Notes: generated by a model from the letters alone, not told the origin. A DNA stretch of 64,000 nucleotides from Bombyx mori (GCF_030269925.1 NC_085124.1:8308001-8372000); one strand, 5' to 3'. Positions 13,650 through 26,219 are shown, counted from the stretch's first letter. Numbers and translations: made by a program.

Positions 13650-15545
13650 AACAATTATTATGAATTAATATTTTCAAAGAGTTGCATTAGCCTCTGTAGA
13701 AAGTTAGTTTCACATATCGAAATTACTTCGAAAAGCTTTTTCGAATTTGCACCAGACATATTTGACTGCCTTTTCAAATACAGTCGTTGCATCTTTTGGC
13801 GATCAAAACGATGATATTGAATTAATTTTGATCGGTGAATGCGCAAGCAGGCTGTTGTATTGCAAGACTGCAATAGACTTCCCCATCATAGTCCAGTAAC
13901 CTCTTGCCTACAGCTTTAAAAACTTCTCGCAAGGATTTCGTCACAAATTCTTCATCATATACAATAAACACAAACTGTTCATATATATCTCATACTCTTT
14001 TAATCAACTCTCAAATCCCATCGTATCTCAAAGTAATTGTCTATTCGAAGGCATTTATCAATTTTGAAATAGCCAAACACTCGACTGGTGCTATATTTCT
14101 GTATCAAGACGATTCATCTAAGAATCACCATCATTAATGATATTTTGCAGAGAGCTGCTTAAAGAGCTGAGCCCGAAACTTTGCTATTACGTCACTGCTA
14201 CATTTCACATAAAACTTCTTCAGTTTCTCCGTGAGATTCTGCGATTCGTATAAATCAAAATCCTGTAACCTTCTTGATCCACGTACCCTTAAATCTTAAA
14301 ATTTCATTCTTAACGTTTTCTGTCAAAAGACGTCCACTTCTTTGTGGATCCTCAAAAAGCTACATAAAAATATTAAATTTCAATGAGCCCTTTTTTATGG
14401 AAATATTTTAATGGCATTCTCACGAACTTTTACGAATTCCATAAAGATCTCGTTTTATTTGACAATTACTAAAATCGTAGTAAATCGTCCGCGAAAATTT
14501 TCTTTTTGCATAACTTTTTGTTCAGTCAGACACGATACTTTAATTAAACTTTACTTCATAAGCTAAGTTGGTTTTTACTGGTGGTAGGACCTCTTGTGAG
14601 TCCGCGCGGGTAGGTACCACCACCCTTCCTATTTCGTGGGTGGCGCATTTGCGTGATGTCTATGGGCTCCAGTAACCACTGAACACCAGGTAGGCTGTGA
14701 CCTCGTCCACCCATCTAAGCAACAACAACAAAAAAATGTATACATAGACCACCCAGTCAATTATTGTACATTTAAAAACGCTACGAGACTTAGCCCGAAC
14801 ATACGTAATCTAGAATCTAGTAAATCTATTTATTGAGACGTCTTTCGACCAATGTTTATAAATTTCAATTGAGGTACTACTTTAAAAAAAAAAGTTAAAA
14901 AGTAATATTTGAAGTATGCGTACAATTCAAGTTTTACACTCTGATCAGAAGATCCAAGCAAGGTTAAGATTTTGCTAAAAATTCTCTCGGTGCTATAAGT
15001 AGAAAAAATGTCCAACCGGCCGACCAACCCTTTTATTTCGCTCATTCGTTGTCTTTTTACTTTTATTCTAAAAATATCGCATTCACAAACCAATTTCGAA
15101 ATGAAACGTGATTCTGTTCAAGGTCGAGTGAATTAGTATTCGTATGGTGTGTTCGATGTTTGACCGACCGCAAAAACATGTTAATGCGAACAGCTTGTAG
15201 ACTTTTTTCTAAACTTGATTGAGAATTTATTCGTGGCCGGTCTATTATGTATTTGAATGCTTGAGTTATATAACTGATTGTGGGAATAAAAATTGGCCAT
15301 TGCATTAATTGAAGCATTTAATAGTAATAGTAATCAAAACTAGTTTTAACATACCATTTTTTGTGGAATAATATCTCAACATAGAATTTGAGCTGCTGCA
15401 TAATTTCGTCAATTCGTCTAAATAGAGCGATTGCTTCAATTGGTACGTAACTTGAAAAAGCCCTAGACCATTAGCTACGCACCAATTTAAACTAGTTCTA
15501 CAAGTTCTCCGCAGAAGGAAGAATTGTGAAACAAAGCTCAACATT
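13650..15545 (-). pseudogene. Decayed coding region, unidentified
   Basis: Several minus-strand segments look protein-coding but are broken by frameshifts and stops. From 15544 down to 14830 three ORFs (79, 84 and 87 aa) overlap end to end in changing frames. After a SINE insertion at 14577-14733, a segment near 14345-14283 reads with a plausible upstream splice acceptor (ttttatgtag) and residues RSGRLLTENVKNEILRF. It shifts frame and continues as SRRLQDFDLYESQNLTEKL and KKFYVKCSSDVIAKFRAQ until a stop near 14135. Another piece near 13990-13860 reads EEFVTKSLREVF. I do not recognise the family. It could be a relic host gene, a transposon gene or an old viral insertion. Amino-acid composition, not homology, is the only support. 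Confidence 0.3.
14577..14733 (+). mobile_element. Family T SINE, internally deleted
   Basis: ggtggtaggacctcttgtga and gggtaggtaccaccaccc are followed, after a missing block, by gtgggtggcgcatttgcgtg and the tail ccacccatctaagcaacaac. The tRNA-like head is absent. Confidence 0.88.
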
Positions 15546-15727
15546 GTTAGCGTGTTTGGTTTTTAAAATATAGACAAATTATTTTCAAATCTAACAAGCA
15601 ATATATTTCTAGATCTGATTTACTAAATTTTCTTTCTCTTAAAGACGAAATTGGGAAATGTTATAATGGAAACCAGATCTGAATGTTTATTTACAAATTA
15701 TACCAGGAGTTTAACTCATTTAATATA

Positions 15728-15905
15728 TCTTTTTTTTTTCTACCTATGCTGATAGCCTCGAAAGGCTATTTCACGTAGCTCAAACCGGGAGTGTTGCTAG
15801 CACTGGCCCTAGCAAGAGCAGTGCTTCGCAGAATCTACTACCGGATCGGAAACGCAACCCACTGAGAAGATCCGGCGAGAAACTCAGTGGGCTGTGTCTA
15901 TGGGT
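15728..15905 (+). mobile_element. Family H SINE-like repeat
   Basis: A poly-T run, then ctgatagcctcgaaaggcta (head), the ccctagcaagagcagtgctt core and gatccggcgagaaactcagt, ending at gtgtctatgggtca. A few head bases between ttcac and gtagctc are missing. Confidence 0.9.
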
Positions 15906-16259
15906 CAAATATATCAATGGAACTCAAATGTATGTACTAAAATCGAAGTTATATATTGTCGTCAGTACCTACGTTAAGGAAATCTTAAAACATGTACTAC
16001 AGCTTGAGTAGTCTCAACAAATGTACAAAAAAGCCTGCACGCAATCGGCTCCACTCAAATTCTGACACGCTACATTACACAACTGACCCTTATCGGTTTT
16101 CGATTATTTCGATAGCCCTTTTTGCGACTTATTCAACAGAAAAGGCAAACAGGTTTTTGTTATTAAAAAAAGGTGTATAATGCATCATAGCTCTGGCAAT
16201 AACAAGGGTAACACTATTTAATGAGTTCACAATGTTGTTGTTATTATAGAGCATCACGA

Positions 16260-16560
16260 TAAAGAAGCCGGCTTTTAATTGTTATAACCTCAAAGATTTG
16301 GGGCCAACGAGTCGTTCAGCGATAGGGAGAATCGCGCCGCTCGATGTTATCGCGCCTGCGCTGTGTTCCCCTCGAAAAGAGCAGGTTACAACACAGCACA
16401 AAGCGCGACTAGCTGTGATGTCTCGTGCCGACATTTCTGGACGTTGATGTCTTGCGGAACCGAGTTAAAATCTTACAAAGCTTCCTTTGATATTATTTTT
16501 TGAGCTGAGCATGTGATTGAATTTCGGTATCGCAATAATACATAATCCTAAAGTAGTGTT
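16260..16560 (+). promoter_or_regulatory. Likely promoter/5' UTR of the membrane-protein gene
   Basis: This is a CpG-bearing GC-richer patch (for example gggagaatcgcgccgctcga, gttatcgcgcctgcgctgtg) directly upstream of the first coding exon in otherwise AT-rich DNA. I see no clear TATA box, so the transcription start is not placed. Confidence 0.35.
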
Positions 16561-16587
16561 ATTTTTGTGTATATTCTCTGCACCAAA

Positions 16588-19500
16588 ATGTACAAAACGG
16601 TTAGACATGGCGAAAACAGTTTACAATATACCATTCTCCCTCAAACGGAAGAAGTGTTAAATAACAGCGGCTTAAAAGGGAAAGGTCGGGACTATAGCCC
16701 ATCCATCCACATTCGAAGATCGCGTAGGAAATCTACAGTGAAATATGTCTTCTTGGTAATTTTCGGTGTGATAATAGCGTTAGGGCTGGCAGCAGTTCCG
16801 CTTTACATATTGAACGGTGCGCTGTACGCTCGAAGAACACAACAAGAGCATCGTGATATAGTCACTATATCTCCAAATGCACCGGCCGGCAGAGAAATGG
16901 CAAAATCGCGAAAGAAAGATCTTAAAGTGCTACCGCAAGTAATCTCTACTTTAATGGCAAAAACAGAATTAGAAACGTCAACAATCGTCTCCACTACTTC
17001 CTCTACTGGAGCCGGTGAAAGAGCTACCACTCCGCCTTGGACAATGCCTGCTTTAAGGTCTTGGAAGAGTTCAACGTCTTCATCAACCGTTCCGCCAGTA
17101 GCCTCTGCGAAACATGACCCGACGCAGCCAGCTGCAACAACTTCCAGTGATATCAGTATGTTACCTAATACAATTTCAATGAAAACTTGGGAGAAGGATA
17201 TAATAATACGACCAACTATCACAGCTGAACCATTTACACTTAGTAACTTAGTTAGAGACTACACGCAAACATTTAAGCCAACCGAAAAGCAATCCACACA
17301 GAGTGTTAAAATGTTTGATGATGTTCTTATTTCAACCAAAACAACTTTAATGCGATCACCGGTAACTTCAGAGTTTCCTGCAACTACTGAAATATCGAGT
17401 TTGGATGATTTAAAGGACACGATGTTATCTGTAGATGATGACGAGGAATTCAAAGAATCTTTAGAAGTTGACGAAGTTTTTTCGTTACCACCTCTAAAGC
17501 CTGGTGCCGATCCTGCAGCGTCAAATTCTGATGAAATCACCGTATCTAAAGCTAACGAAGACAATTGGTACGGAGCCAGGTGGCCTTTCGTGGATCCTTC
17601 TTCGTATTTCCAATGGACGGTAAGTATTATTGTAGGAATACGTCTTAGACTTTTACTAGCATAAACACCAATGGTTTCTACATTTGTAGAATATGGATTA
17701 CGTTTATGTTTCCATAAAAAAATATTATGCAACTTGTAAACTGGAATGATTGAGAATAAAGTGTAGTTTCATTCTTATGCAACGCTTTATAGTACGTACC
17801 TACTTACATTTTTCTTAGGTAGGCGTTTCTTTCGTAGGTATGTTATTCCTTTAGATGGTCATATAAGCTCAGGACCAACCTAGTGTTAAGTGGTTACCGG
17901 AGTTTATGGATATGTGGTTTAAAATCACGGGTCAAAGTCTCAATTTTATTGATAAGAGACTATCCAAACCTTCCAACCATATCGTATGACTACTTCGCTG
18001 CAAGAAATCGAAAGATTGGTGGTATATAATAATATAGTTTATCTTTCTATACTTCATTCTGAAAGTAGTATGAATTTACTTATATAAGTTGATATCTCCT
18101 TGCAGAGCTTTAACTCCGGAATAACTTGGCACCAGTACACCGGCCTTTATTTTCGGTAGCCTATCATTAAACGTATAACCAAATATAAAATAAAAATAAT
18201 TTTAAATAATGTAACATATACGCGATTCATATAAAATAGACACGGTAGTCATTAAGGCTCAACAAACATCTAGAAAAAATTTGTAATGATACCATCATTA
18301 CAAATTGAAAAGTGAAAGGCATTTGTGTCTGTCTATACTTACAGCGTAAAACTACGAAATGTAATAAATATTTGATTATCACGAAAATGTCGCGTTCGCA
18401 CTTAGTTACGGGCTTGCTTAAACATGTAATATTTACGTTATCAACTCGGAAGGAAAAGTGAATTTGCCAACGAATACTTTTCTGGTTCTGATTGTTGTCG
18501 GAAACTATTTAGCTGAATATAGGTCAGACTCCACAGATACTTCGTAGGTATATAGAGCATGGGTGGCCAACTTGATTAGTACCAAGATCTACTGTCTACT
18601 GACGAAACACTATGCGATCTACCAATGACATTTCTTGAAATTTAATGAAACAATGTACAAATAAGTAGGTACTATAATTTCTTTTATTAAAAAGATTAAA
18701 ATAAACCTGAAATTATATAATAAAAGAAAACTATTGTGTGGAAGAGAGGATAAATAATGTGACGTAATGGTCATTAACAAATGATATAAGATGAAGAAGA
18801 TGCGTGTAGCAATTGGTGATTACGTTGCAAATCTGTTCTATGTTTTTTTTTCTTGCCACGATCGACTGAACTTTAGCCACGATCGACCGGTTGGCCACCC
18901 CTGATATAGAGTTTCTACTACGAAAAGTACGAATTCACACTAACATGATTCATAGGTATACTTCAACTATTCAATTGTTATTCCTGTCACTTTCCTCGTA
19001 ATTCCAGTCATTAGGGAAAAAACACAGAAAAAATTAGCTTATCTCGTTTTTGAAGAGAAAATTTCTTTAGTATTAGGTATAGCTGTTCTTGTTTGGAACT
19101 CGATGAAATTTATAGGCGACACTAAAAACTCATATGTACATCTATAAGAATTAGTCCCTTCTGCACGTGGTTAGGATGCTTCTGTAGACTACCAACGATT
19201 AGAAACGGAAAAAATATAGCCTGCAAAAGAATGAGATGGAATGCCTCTGATTTTTTTATCCCTATTCGCTGATAGACTAAGAGGCTATTCCGGCTGAGCT
19301 CACTTACACTCACGGACTCAACCTGAGAAAATTTGCTAACACTAGCCCTAGCAAGAGTAGCACTTCGCAGAATCTACCTCCGGATCGGAATCGCGATCTA
19401 CCAAGAAGATCCGACGAGAAACTCAGTGGGCTAGGTGCCTCGGAAGGATTCACTTCGACTCATTGGATTAAACAGTTTTTTTTTTTTTTCTATAGAGCTA

Positions 19501-21442
19501 CTCTCCCGGAGACAACCTGCTGTTGCCGCTGCTGATGGCGGCACTTACTTCCCTCACGTTGGTTATGCTGCTCGCGTTGGCAGCAAAGCGACGCAAACGC
19601 ACTAACGTGGCATCGTCGCAGATTGGGGTAAGTGATCTTTTTACTTTTTGTTTAGTTCTAAAAACTACAAAAAAATTACGTTAACTAAAAATAGTTAAGA
19701 CAGCGAACGTTATGCACTTAAATTAATATAAACTCGATATGAATAAACTGTGATGCACCATCACCCGAACACGTAATGTATTATAATTAAAAAAATTGCT
19801 AAGCCAATTATAAATATATAGGTACCTATATAAAGTTTTGTAAAGGGCATATTTCGTTGATTAATTCAAATCAAATATTTATATTAAATTGTATTATATA
19901 ATAATTAATAAAGTTAAGTTTCTATTTACTTTATATTGCGTATATAATTTACGATCGTGACTTACTAATCAGATGAAAAGAATCAGCAGGGCTATTAAAT
20001 AGCTATCTTAATTAAACACTTTCCAGTTTTCGATACACACTGTAGGTAAATAAATTTTCCGGTTTATTATATTTTAATGGTCTTTTAAGTGACACTAGTT
20101 ACATTTCACCAATTGAATTCCATTTTTTGAATTAAATTTGACTAATCGTTGCGATAATCATTCCCAAATCAGTCATTCCGGAAGTCGTTGTGGCCTAAAG
20201 AATAAGATGTCCTACTTAACAAATATTCACAAGTGACTTCCACGGTGAAGGAATAACATCGTGTAATATAAACCAAACACGCAAAATTATAATTTGCCTA
20301 ATTATCGGTGGTAGGACCTCTTATGATTTCTGCCATAAAGCAGTAATGCGTTTCGGCTTGAAGGGTTGGGCTGCCGTTGTAATTATACTGAGACCTTAGA
20401 ACTTTTATCTCAAGGTGGGTGGCGGCATATACATTGTAGATGTCTATGGCTCCGGTAACCATTTAACACCGGGTGATCTCGTCCACCCATCTAAGCAATA
20501 AAAAATTAAAAAAAAAACATTTATTGAAATCGAAACAAATTATTTTAGTAATGTTTCACACGATGCGAAATAGCTGCAGATTTGATTCGGAAATGATAAT
20601 TACCCAATAATGGCTTAATTATATCTGTGTTACATTTATTGCTGCATGTGATGAAATCGCCTATGTGTTACGAACAAAATTTTCTTTAATTTCCTATATT
20701 ATGTGTTGCAACTTACAAATTGAATATTGAAATATTATAATGAGGTTCCAAATTACCTATAATGTTATGCCAACGCGTTACACTAAAACCGGTAATGTAA
20801 AACAATTCAAATGGATTATGAAATAAGCCATTTGTCAATAAATAACTTATTGTCGCTAGTGTTTCGCCTGATAACACTGCAAGTCAACATTCTACTGCGG
20901 TAAAAACTCCTTATTCGCGCTTCTTTCATTTGTGTTTTCACTATTCGCAGGTTAAAAAAATGCGACCAAATTCCTATGTTCGCGGCTAAACATTTCTTTA
21001 TACGCAGATGTAATCGGTACATCGGTACATAAAGATTCATAAAAAGGATTCCAATATGTAGGTATCCAACTGATATCCTTTGTAAACGCGCTTTTCCATG
21101 TAGGTAGACGAGCATACGGCCCACCTGGTGGTGAGTGGTTACCGTCGCCCATGGACTTCAACAATGCCAGGGGCAGAGCCAAGCCGGTGCCTACCGAAAT
21201 ATTTACGGAACATATTATTATACCCCTCGGATAAAAAGTATTAATTTCTAACTGTATATTATATTTAAAAAAAAAAGTTATATTACAGTAAACCACTAAT
21301 CCATTTTTGGCTAATAATGATGTATTGATGCCTTATTTTAAGTATCTCAATGCATATTTTGTTCCAGAAGTTGACTGCAGATCTTCAGGATGTAAACACT
21401 AATCTTCTGACAGCCGAAGTAGTAGAGGACGCTGAGGAATAA
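16588..21442 (+). CDS. Two-pass membrane protein with Ser/Thr-rich middle, unknown function
   Basis: Three coding exons: 16588-17619, 19496-19627 and 21368-21442, all phase 0 with gtaagt donors, giving 412 aa. The ATG at 16588 (ccaaaATG) is the first after an in-frame TAA at 16549; the frame upstream of it has only GTG. Residues 1-51 are basic (HIRRSRRKSTVK). A hydrophobic segment at about 52-75 (YVFLVIFGVIIALGLAAV) is followed by a low-complexity Ser/Thr/Pro-rich stretch of some 200 residues that could carry O-glycans, then an acidic run (DDDEEF). Exon 2 encodes a second hydrophobic segment (NLLLPLLMAALTSLTLVML, about 351-374) followed by KRRKR. Exon 3 adds an acidic 24-residue tail. Both ends are probably cytoplasmic with the Ser/Thr region outside. 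The block WPFVDPSSYFQW before exon 2 looks conserved. I do not recognise the family. Introns contain a hAT element and SINEs. Confidence 0.85.
17852..17912 (-). mobile_element. Family T SINE, diverged tail fragment
   Basis: caacctagtgttaagtggtt followed by accggagtttatgga matches the reverse complement of the family T 3' region. It lies in intron 1 of the membrane-protein gene. Confidence 0.6.
18558..18903. mobile_element. hAT-type non-autonomous DNA transposon with 8 bp target duplication
   Basis: Ends are catgggtggccaac (left) and gttggccacccctg (right, reverse complement caggggtggccaac), a 14 bp inverted repeat with one mismatch and the consensus typical of hAT elements. The element is flanked by identical 8 bp atatagag at 18550-18557 and 18904-18911, the target-site length expected for hAT. 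It is 346 bp with no ORF, inside intron 1 of the membrane-protein gene. Confidence 0.92.
19258..19440 (+). mobile_element. Family H SINE-like repeat next to a splice acceptor
   Basis: Head gctgatagactaagaggcta, core ccctagcaagagtagcactt, then gaagatccgacgagaaactc. The copy ends about 55 bp before exon 2 of the membrane-protein gene (19496). The acceptor's poly-T tract lies just beyond its end. Confidence 0.88.
20178..20517 (+). mobile_element. Family T SINE, nearly complete
   Basis: The tRNA-like head gtcgttgtggcctaaagaat has lost the box-B block. The body has ttccacggtgaaggaataac, ggtggtaggacctcttatga and aaggtgggtggcggcatata. It ends ccacccatctaagcaataaa plus poly-A. It sits in intron 2 of the membrane-protein gene. 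Confidence 0.92.
21096..21200 (-). mobile_element. Family C repeat (LINE-like 3' end)
   Basis: Reverse complement of gtaggcaccggcttggctct, gcccatgg and cccaccaggtgg blocks, matched by the plus-strand copy at 27962-28068. The end resembles the family T tail (accaggtgggc... gctcgtc), which suggests a LINE whose 3' end the SINE borrows. Confidence 0.75.
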
Positions 21443-21483
21443 ATCCCAAACCTCAGCTATGCCTTTGGCTTAACAGGACGAAA

Positions 21484-21489
21484 AATAAA
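21484..21489 (+). terminator. Candidate poly(A) signal of the membrane-protein gene
   Basis: AATAAA 42 bp after the TAA stop. This is the first canonical hexamer downstream; the implied 3' UTR is very short, so later signals may be used. Confidence 0.4.
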
Positions 21490-24302
21490 TTGTGTACATT
21501 TTGACAACAGTCTTCGATAGGTTTTTGTGACGAAACGTTTTTTTTTCTGATTAAAGTTAAGAAAGCAATAGTAGCTTAACAGTTTTAACAACTGTTCTGT
21601 TCTTAAGAGTTAAATCTCAACGAATATACAAAAATACTTTTATGGGTGGAGCGTAATGTAAGCCCTTATGGATACGTACCACCAGACAGTCAATTTCTGC
21701 CGTAATGGAGCCGTGAGTTCCAGTTATAAATGTGTTACAACAGTTATAGGTACAATGGCAAATTCGACCTCACCTCTGAAGAGGGTTGACAACCCCGTTG
21801 TTATAATTAAGGGCTTCGTTAACCACTTATTACCTATCACTATCCAGTCAAATTGTACACAACTATGCAAACGCACTTAGTTTTGATTTAGCAGCCATAG
21901 TTTGCGAGTTAAAAACGGAATCCAAAAAGTTGTCTGCGTTATTTCTAACTGGTCACACACATATTAAACTTTCAGTGCCTATCATTTGTAAATACAACAA
22001 GGTCGGTCGATGCAAGACCGTAAATTATAATTATCCCATATTCAGAGATACGATATAATGTTATAGTTAAAACGTATTTTTAAAGCGTATTAGATAATCG
22101 ACTGTATTATTAGACGTGTCAAATGCCAATGTTGCTAAAATTTTATTTTTGGTACAATAATAATAATAATACATAAATGTAGTCTATGTATTTTACTAAA
22201 AATAATTCGTTACTATTTCTAACGTGTATTTTTTGTGCACATACGAGCTTCGTAGTAATACTTCGTGCATTTATTAGCTTGAAATGCAAATTAAATAATA
22301 ATTAAAGTATATATCATATCTCTGAAGATAAATAATTTATAGCACGACTCGTCAGTATTAAAAATACCTGTGGTATTTCAAATTAACAACGTAAATATAT
22401 TTTATTTTTGTGTATGTATCGGATAGGTTAAGTACTACATGTATCTGAATTATTATTAAAAAATAAATATATACCTTTTATCATCGGTAAAACATATTCA
22501 TACATTTCATAACTTTATAACATAGTTAAGACTGATCTAGTAAAGCGTTTTAGTGTTTGTTGGTAGGTTTTTTTTTCTTAGTTTCGAGAATGGTTCGCTT
22601 TCGTTTGGAACGGCACTACTGTACTGTAATCCTTACATGTACCCGTGAGTGCTGAGTATGTTTCATATGCTTACGATTATAATGGGCGTGTTTTATATAA
22701 ATGTTAGTCTAACGAGTGTATGATATGTATGAAGGGTCTCGGGAAGAATAGCTAGAAATAAATTGTGATAGTGAGGCGACACGGTGATATGAATGTTAAT
22801 GTTGATTCGAACCATGATAGTGAATTCTCGAATCCGCTTCTAACGCCATCTTAAACTACGTGCAATAATAATAAATTCTCAAAATCGATTCCACTGGTTT
22901 GGAGATAAAAATCACACTCTGTATTAATCCACAAAAAGATTCCTACCGATTAATTATTGGAAAATAATAACTACGGCCAAGAAAAGACTTCAAATTGAAT
23001 CGATAATCGACCTTTCTTTCAATTTTCAAATTCTATCTGACATTTGACATCATTTGAAGAATACAGGGTGTAACATTTTTTTTTTTAATTTAATCTAGAC
23101 ACTGACTATAAAATACACCAAACTGTTGAAAAAAGTAGCATCATTGTTCTTATTTGAAAATATGGTAAACAATAACGTTCTGATCACATTCTTTCTAATC
23201 GTGTCTCTTAAACTCGTAGCCGGAGGTTCCCTTTTAGAAGGATTTGTATGGTTATATATTGGATTTACATGAAAAGGAATTTTAGCAATGTTTAATGTTT
23301 CAATGAATTTTAAAAGTGAATTAATAATTAAATTTTATCATTCATGTCACATAATAGTAACGGAAAGAACACTAGTAATGCATTCTAGTCAAATTTCAGC
23401 GCTGAAATTTAGGGTGTGTGTTTTTTTTTTGTATCGAACGCAATTATTCAAATTCACATAACGTGGGATACCGACATTAACACGCGATAACATTTTAGAT
23501 CGAAAGCAAGGGGATCTTCCTGCTACCTGCGTGATAAATTGCGGTTACATAAATATTTAACGTATTAAATCAAATGTTAGCGATTGAATATAGTTTTATT
23601 TTTAATTTCGGTACACTGTGGTCTCCGCTTCGATAAAAACACTTAAAGTACAAATCAATCTAAATTATTGAACAAACTGCTGCTTCATGAGATCACAACG
23701 CTTTAACTCGGTGTTTAACAGCGACTACTAAGTGATTTAATCAGAAAAAAAATATTAATGACTAATAATGCTAAATTTACATTTTTTTATTGTCTTCAAA
23801 GACGGAACGAGTACGCGACCAATCGTCGCGTCACCTTTGAAACATTAAAAAACGATAAAACTATATAGAAAAAATAACGTAGATGGTACTAGAAGCTCAT
23901 TGTGGATGAACGCAGTGAATAGAAAGAAGACGACGGATCTATATCAAACAATTCATCAAACTTCCCGTTGATTAGACGGTTGCAAAATTAATTCGAGTGA
24001 AAAACTTATAATGACGTAGTTCAGATGAAACAATGACCAGAATGCAATACTAGCATCACGCAGCACCCGACGCGCACCCTTATGTTCAACTTAGCTTTTG
24101 TGTTAGAATAGTAATTTTGTGAATGCATCGAGCAAAGCGATTACATTAGATCTGCTATAAAGTCACTATGTACATAAGCATTGAATAAATTATGTTTTCA
24201 CACCCAAAAACCAGTTTCATTTTTTTACAATTTCATTTTACCAACCTATATAAATTAATAAAATTGTAAATTTCTTAGAGGATGTTTCTGTATTGCGCAT
24301 CT

Positions 24303-24492
24303 TAGCCCACTGAGTTTCTCGCCGTATCTTCTCAGTGGGTAGCGTTTCCGATCCGGTGGTAGATTCTGCGAAGCACTGCTCTTGCTAGAGTCAGTGTTAG
24401 CATCACTCCGGTTTGAGCCCCGTGAACTCACCTACTACTTAAGGTTACGCTGAAATAGCCTCTCAAGGCTATCAGATTAGATAGGAAAAAAA
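24303..24492 (-). mobile_element. Family H SINE-like repeat, 5' half
   Basis: Reads on the minus strand from ctgatagccttgagaggcta to gaagatacggcgagaaactc. It has nearly the same extent as the copy at 12606-12791, including loss of the 3' half. Confidence 0.9.
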
Positions 24493-24969
24493 AGCGGATC
24501 TTCATAAGAACGTTAAAATATCGACGTGCGCTCCAAATAACAATTAATTATCATTACGAGCATCGATCAAAAACATCAGCTGTTCTTATAATCATTATTT
24601 TTATATATTCAGACGTTTAGACTTAAAAGCTGGATTATATTTTTCTCATCACGACGGTTCGTCTCGGAGACATTACTCATTAATACGTGTTATCCAACCA
24701 TGTAAGATACATTGAGCTCGGTCCGTTTATACAATTGTTTTTAATATCCAACAATAGCCATGTCACTCTATTTTCTAACAATATTCAAGACACCCATAAT
24801 AAAAACTATTAAAAAAACTAAAAAATAATATCCCACAAAACTGTTATGTATTACCGGTGGTTCTGTATATTGTAAGCCCGCACGGGTGGGAAACATCAAA
24901 TAGTAGACGGAGCCAAATAATCTCAGCACGTAAAGAAGAGTGACAATTATTATAGTGTAACGACTTTCA

Positions 24970-25050
24970 ATCCTTGAAACCGAAAGGAATGATTGCTTCT
25001 CGACAGAAATGGGCAGTATGGTCGCTCATTCTCGTGGGGCCTACAATACG
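24970..25050 (-). mobile_element. Family T SINE, degraded fragment
   Basis: cttgaaaccgaaaggaatga and gcttctcgacagaaatgggc match the reverse complement of gaagcagtaatgcgtttcgg-type sequence with many changes. Confidence 0.5.
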
Positions 25051-25067
25051 CCCTACCAGCAGAAGTT

Positions 25068-25507
25068 TGAGGTCGTCGTGACCTAAAGGATAAGACGTCC
25101 GGTGCATTCGTATCTAGCGATGCAACGGTGTTCGAACCCCACAGGCGGGTACCAATTTTTCTAATGAAATACATACTTAACAAATGTTCACGATTGACTT
25201 CCACGGTGAAGGAATAACATCGTGTAATAAAAAACAAAACCCGCAAAATTATAATTTGCATAATTACTGGTGGTAGGACGTCTTGTAAGTCCGCGCAGGT
25301 AGGTACCACCGCCCTGCCTATTTCTGCCGTGAAGCCGTAATGCGTTTCGCTTTGAAGGATGGGGCAGCCGTTGTAACTATACTGAGACCTTAGAACTCTT
25401 ATCTCAAGGTGGGTAGCGCATTTACGTTGTAGATGTCTATGGGCTCCAGTAACCACTAAACACCAGGTGGGCTGTGAGCTCGTCCACTCATCTAAGCAAT
25501 AAAAAAA
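25068..25507 (+). mobile_element. Family T tRNA-derived SINE, full length
   Basis: This is the best copy for defining the family. It starts gtcgtcgtgacctaaaggat (box A-like) and continues ggtgttcgaaccccacaggc (box B-like, ggttcgaa-type). The body holds aatttttctaatgaaataca, gacttccacggtgaaggaat and ggtggtaggacgtcttgtaa, then ctcaaggtgggtagcgcatt, ending tccactcatctaagcaataa with poly-A. Length is about 440 bp. The internal RNA polymerase III promoter boxes are inferred from their tRNA resemblance. Confidence 0.95.
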
Positions 25508-26219
25508 CAGAAAAAAACTTTTTGTAATAAAGGTACTCATTCCTACCGACCCTACAAGCATTTATTATGAATTTATTTTGAGATTTTATCGTCACATCGA
25601 CTGCATTACTGATCAAAGACACACTTAAAGGACTATTTCTCTACTAAGAAACATCGCGCCTCTTAGCTTAATAGAAAACACTGAACAGCTGTACGACAAC
25701 ACTATACCAACGATATAATTATGGAAGCATCACATATGTGCGGGAAAACTCTTAGAAGGAAACAATATATTCAGTTCTTAGGACTCTGCTGGAAACAGCA
25801 AATTTGCGTGGTATTAGTTAGCCAAACAATTATTCGCAGAAGTTTACCCAAATACTGTTACGGTATAGTCGATGTCAACACAAGTCGCCGGGTGTGTGGC
25901 GGGTAGCCATCATACAACGCAAGATATTTGACAGATGCCTGAAGCTCGCTTACGACATTATCAAGATAAAGCGCATATATACAAGGTCCGAACAACAACA
26001 TACGGACCGTCGGTCTACCGAGCAAAATATCACCCGCTCGGTGGAAGATCTTCCCTTTGTCGTTAAGTATCCCAAACTGGTGACCCCGACGTGACTAATA
26101 CATAACGAAGCATATTCGTCTTCATCAAGCGCGTAATTTAAAAAGTTTTTAAATCACAATACCCAATACGGTAAAAATATATAACTCTCATTCTAAAATG
26201 ATCGTAGATTTAACCGAAC

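Larger units (their letters stand above)
21490..26219. other. Repeat-bearing stretch without supportable genes
   Basis: Mostly AT-rich. Family H and family T copies at 24303-24492, 24970-25050 and 25068-25507 are the only clear features. Minus-strand ORFs around 24950-25561 are frames through the SINEs. Overlapping plus-strand frames at 25721-26094 have no recognisable domain. Confidence 0.45.

Noticed and set aside
16567..16587. Earlier start (GTG) for the membrane-protein gene
   Set aside because: GTG is not a normal start in insects; the first ATG after the in-frame stop is at 16588.
16803..17732. Minus-strand ORFs of 139 and 157 aa
   Set aside because: Antisense frames of exon 1 of the plus-strand membrane-protein gene.
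25087..25150. tRNA gene-like box A and box B
   Set aside because: Part of the SINE head; the segment continues directly into the SINE body and recurs at 42181, 46889-47218 and 59878-60314.
24950..25561. 203 aa minus-strand ORF
   Set aside because: Runs antisense through the full-length family T SINE; no domain.
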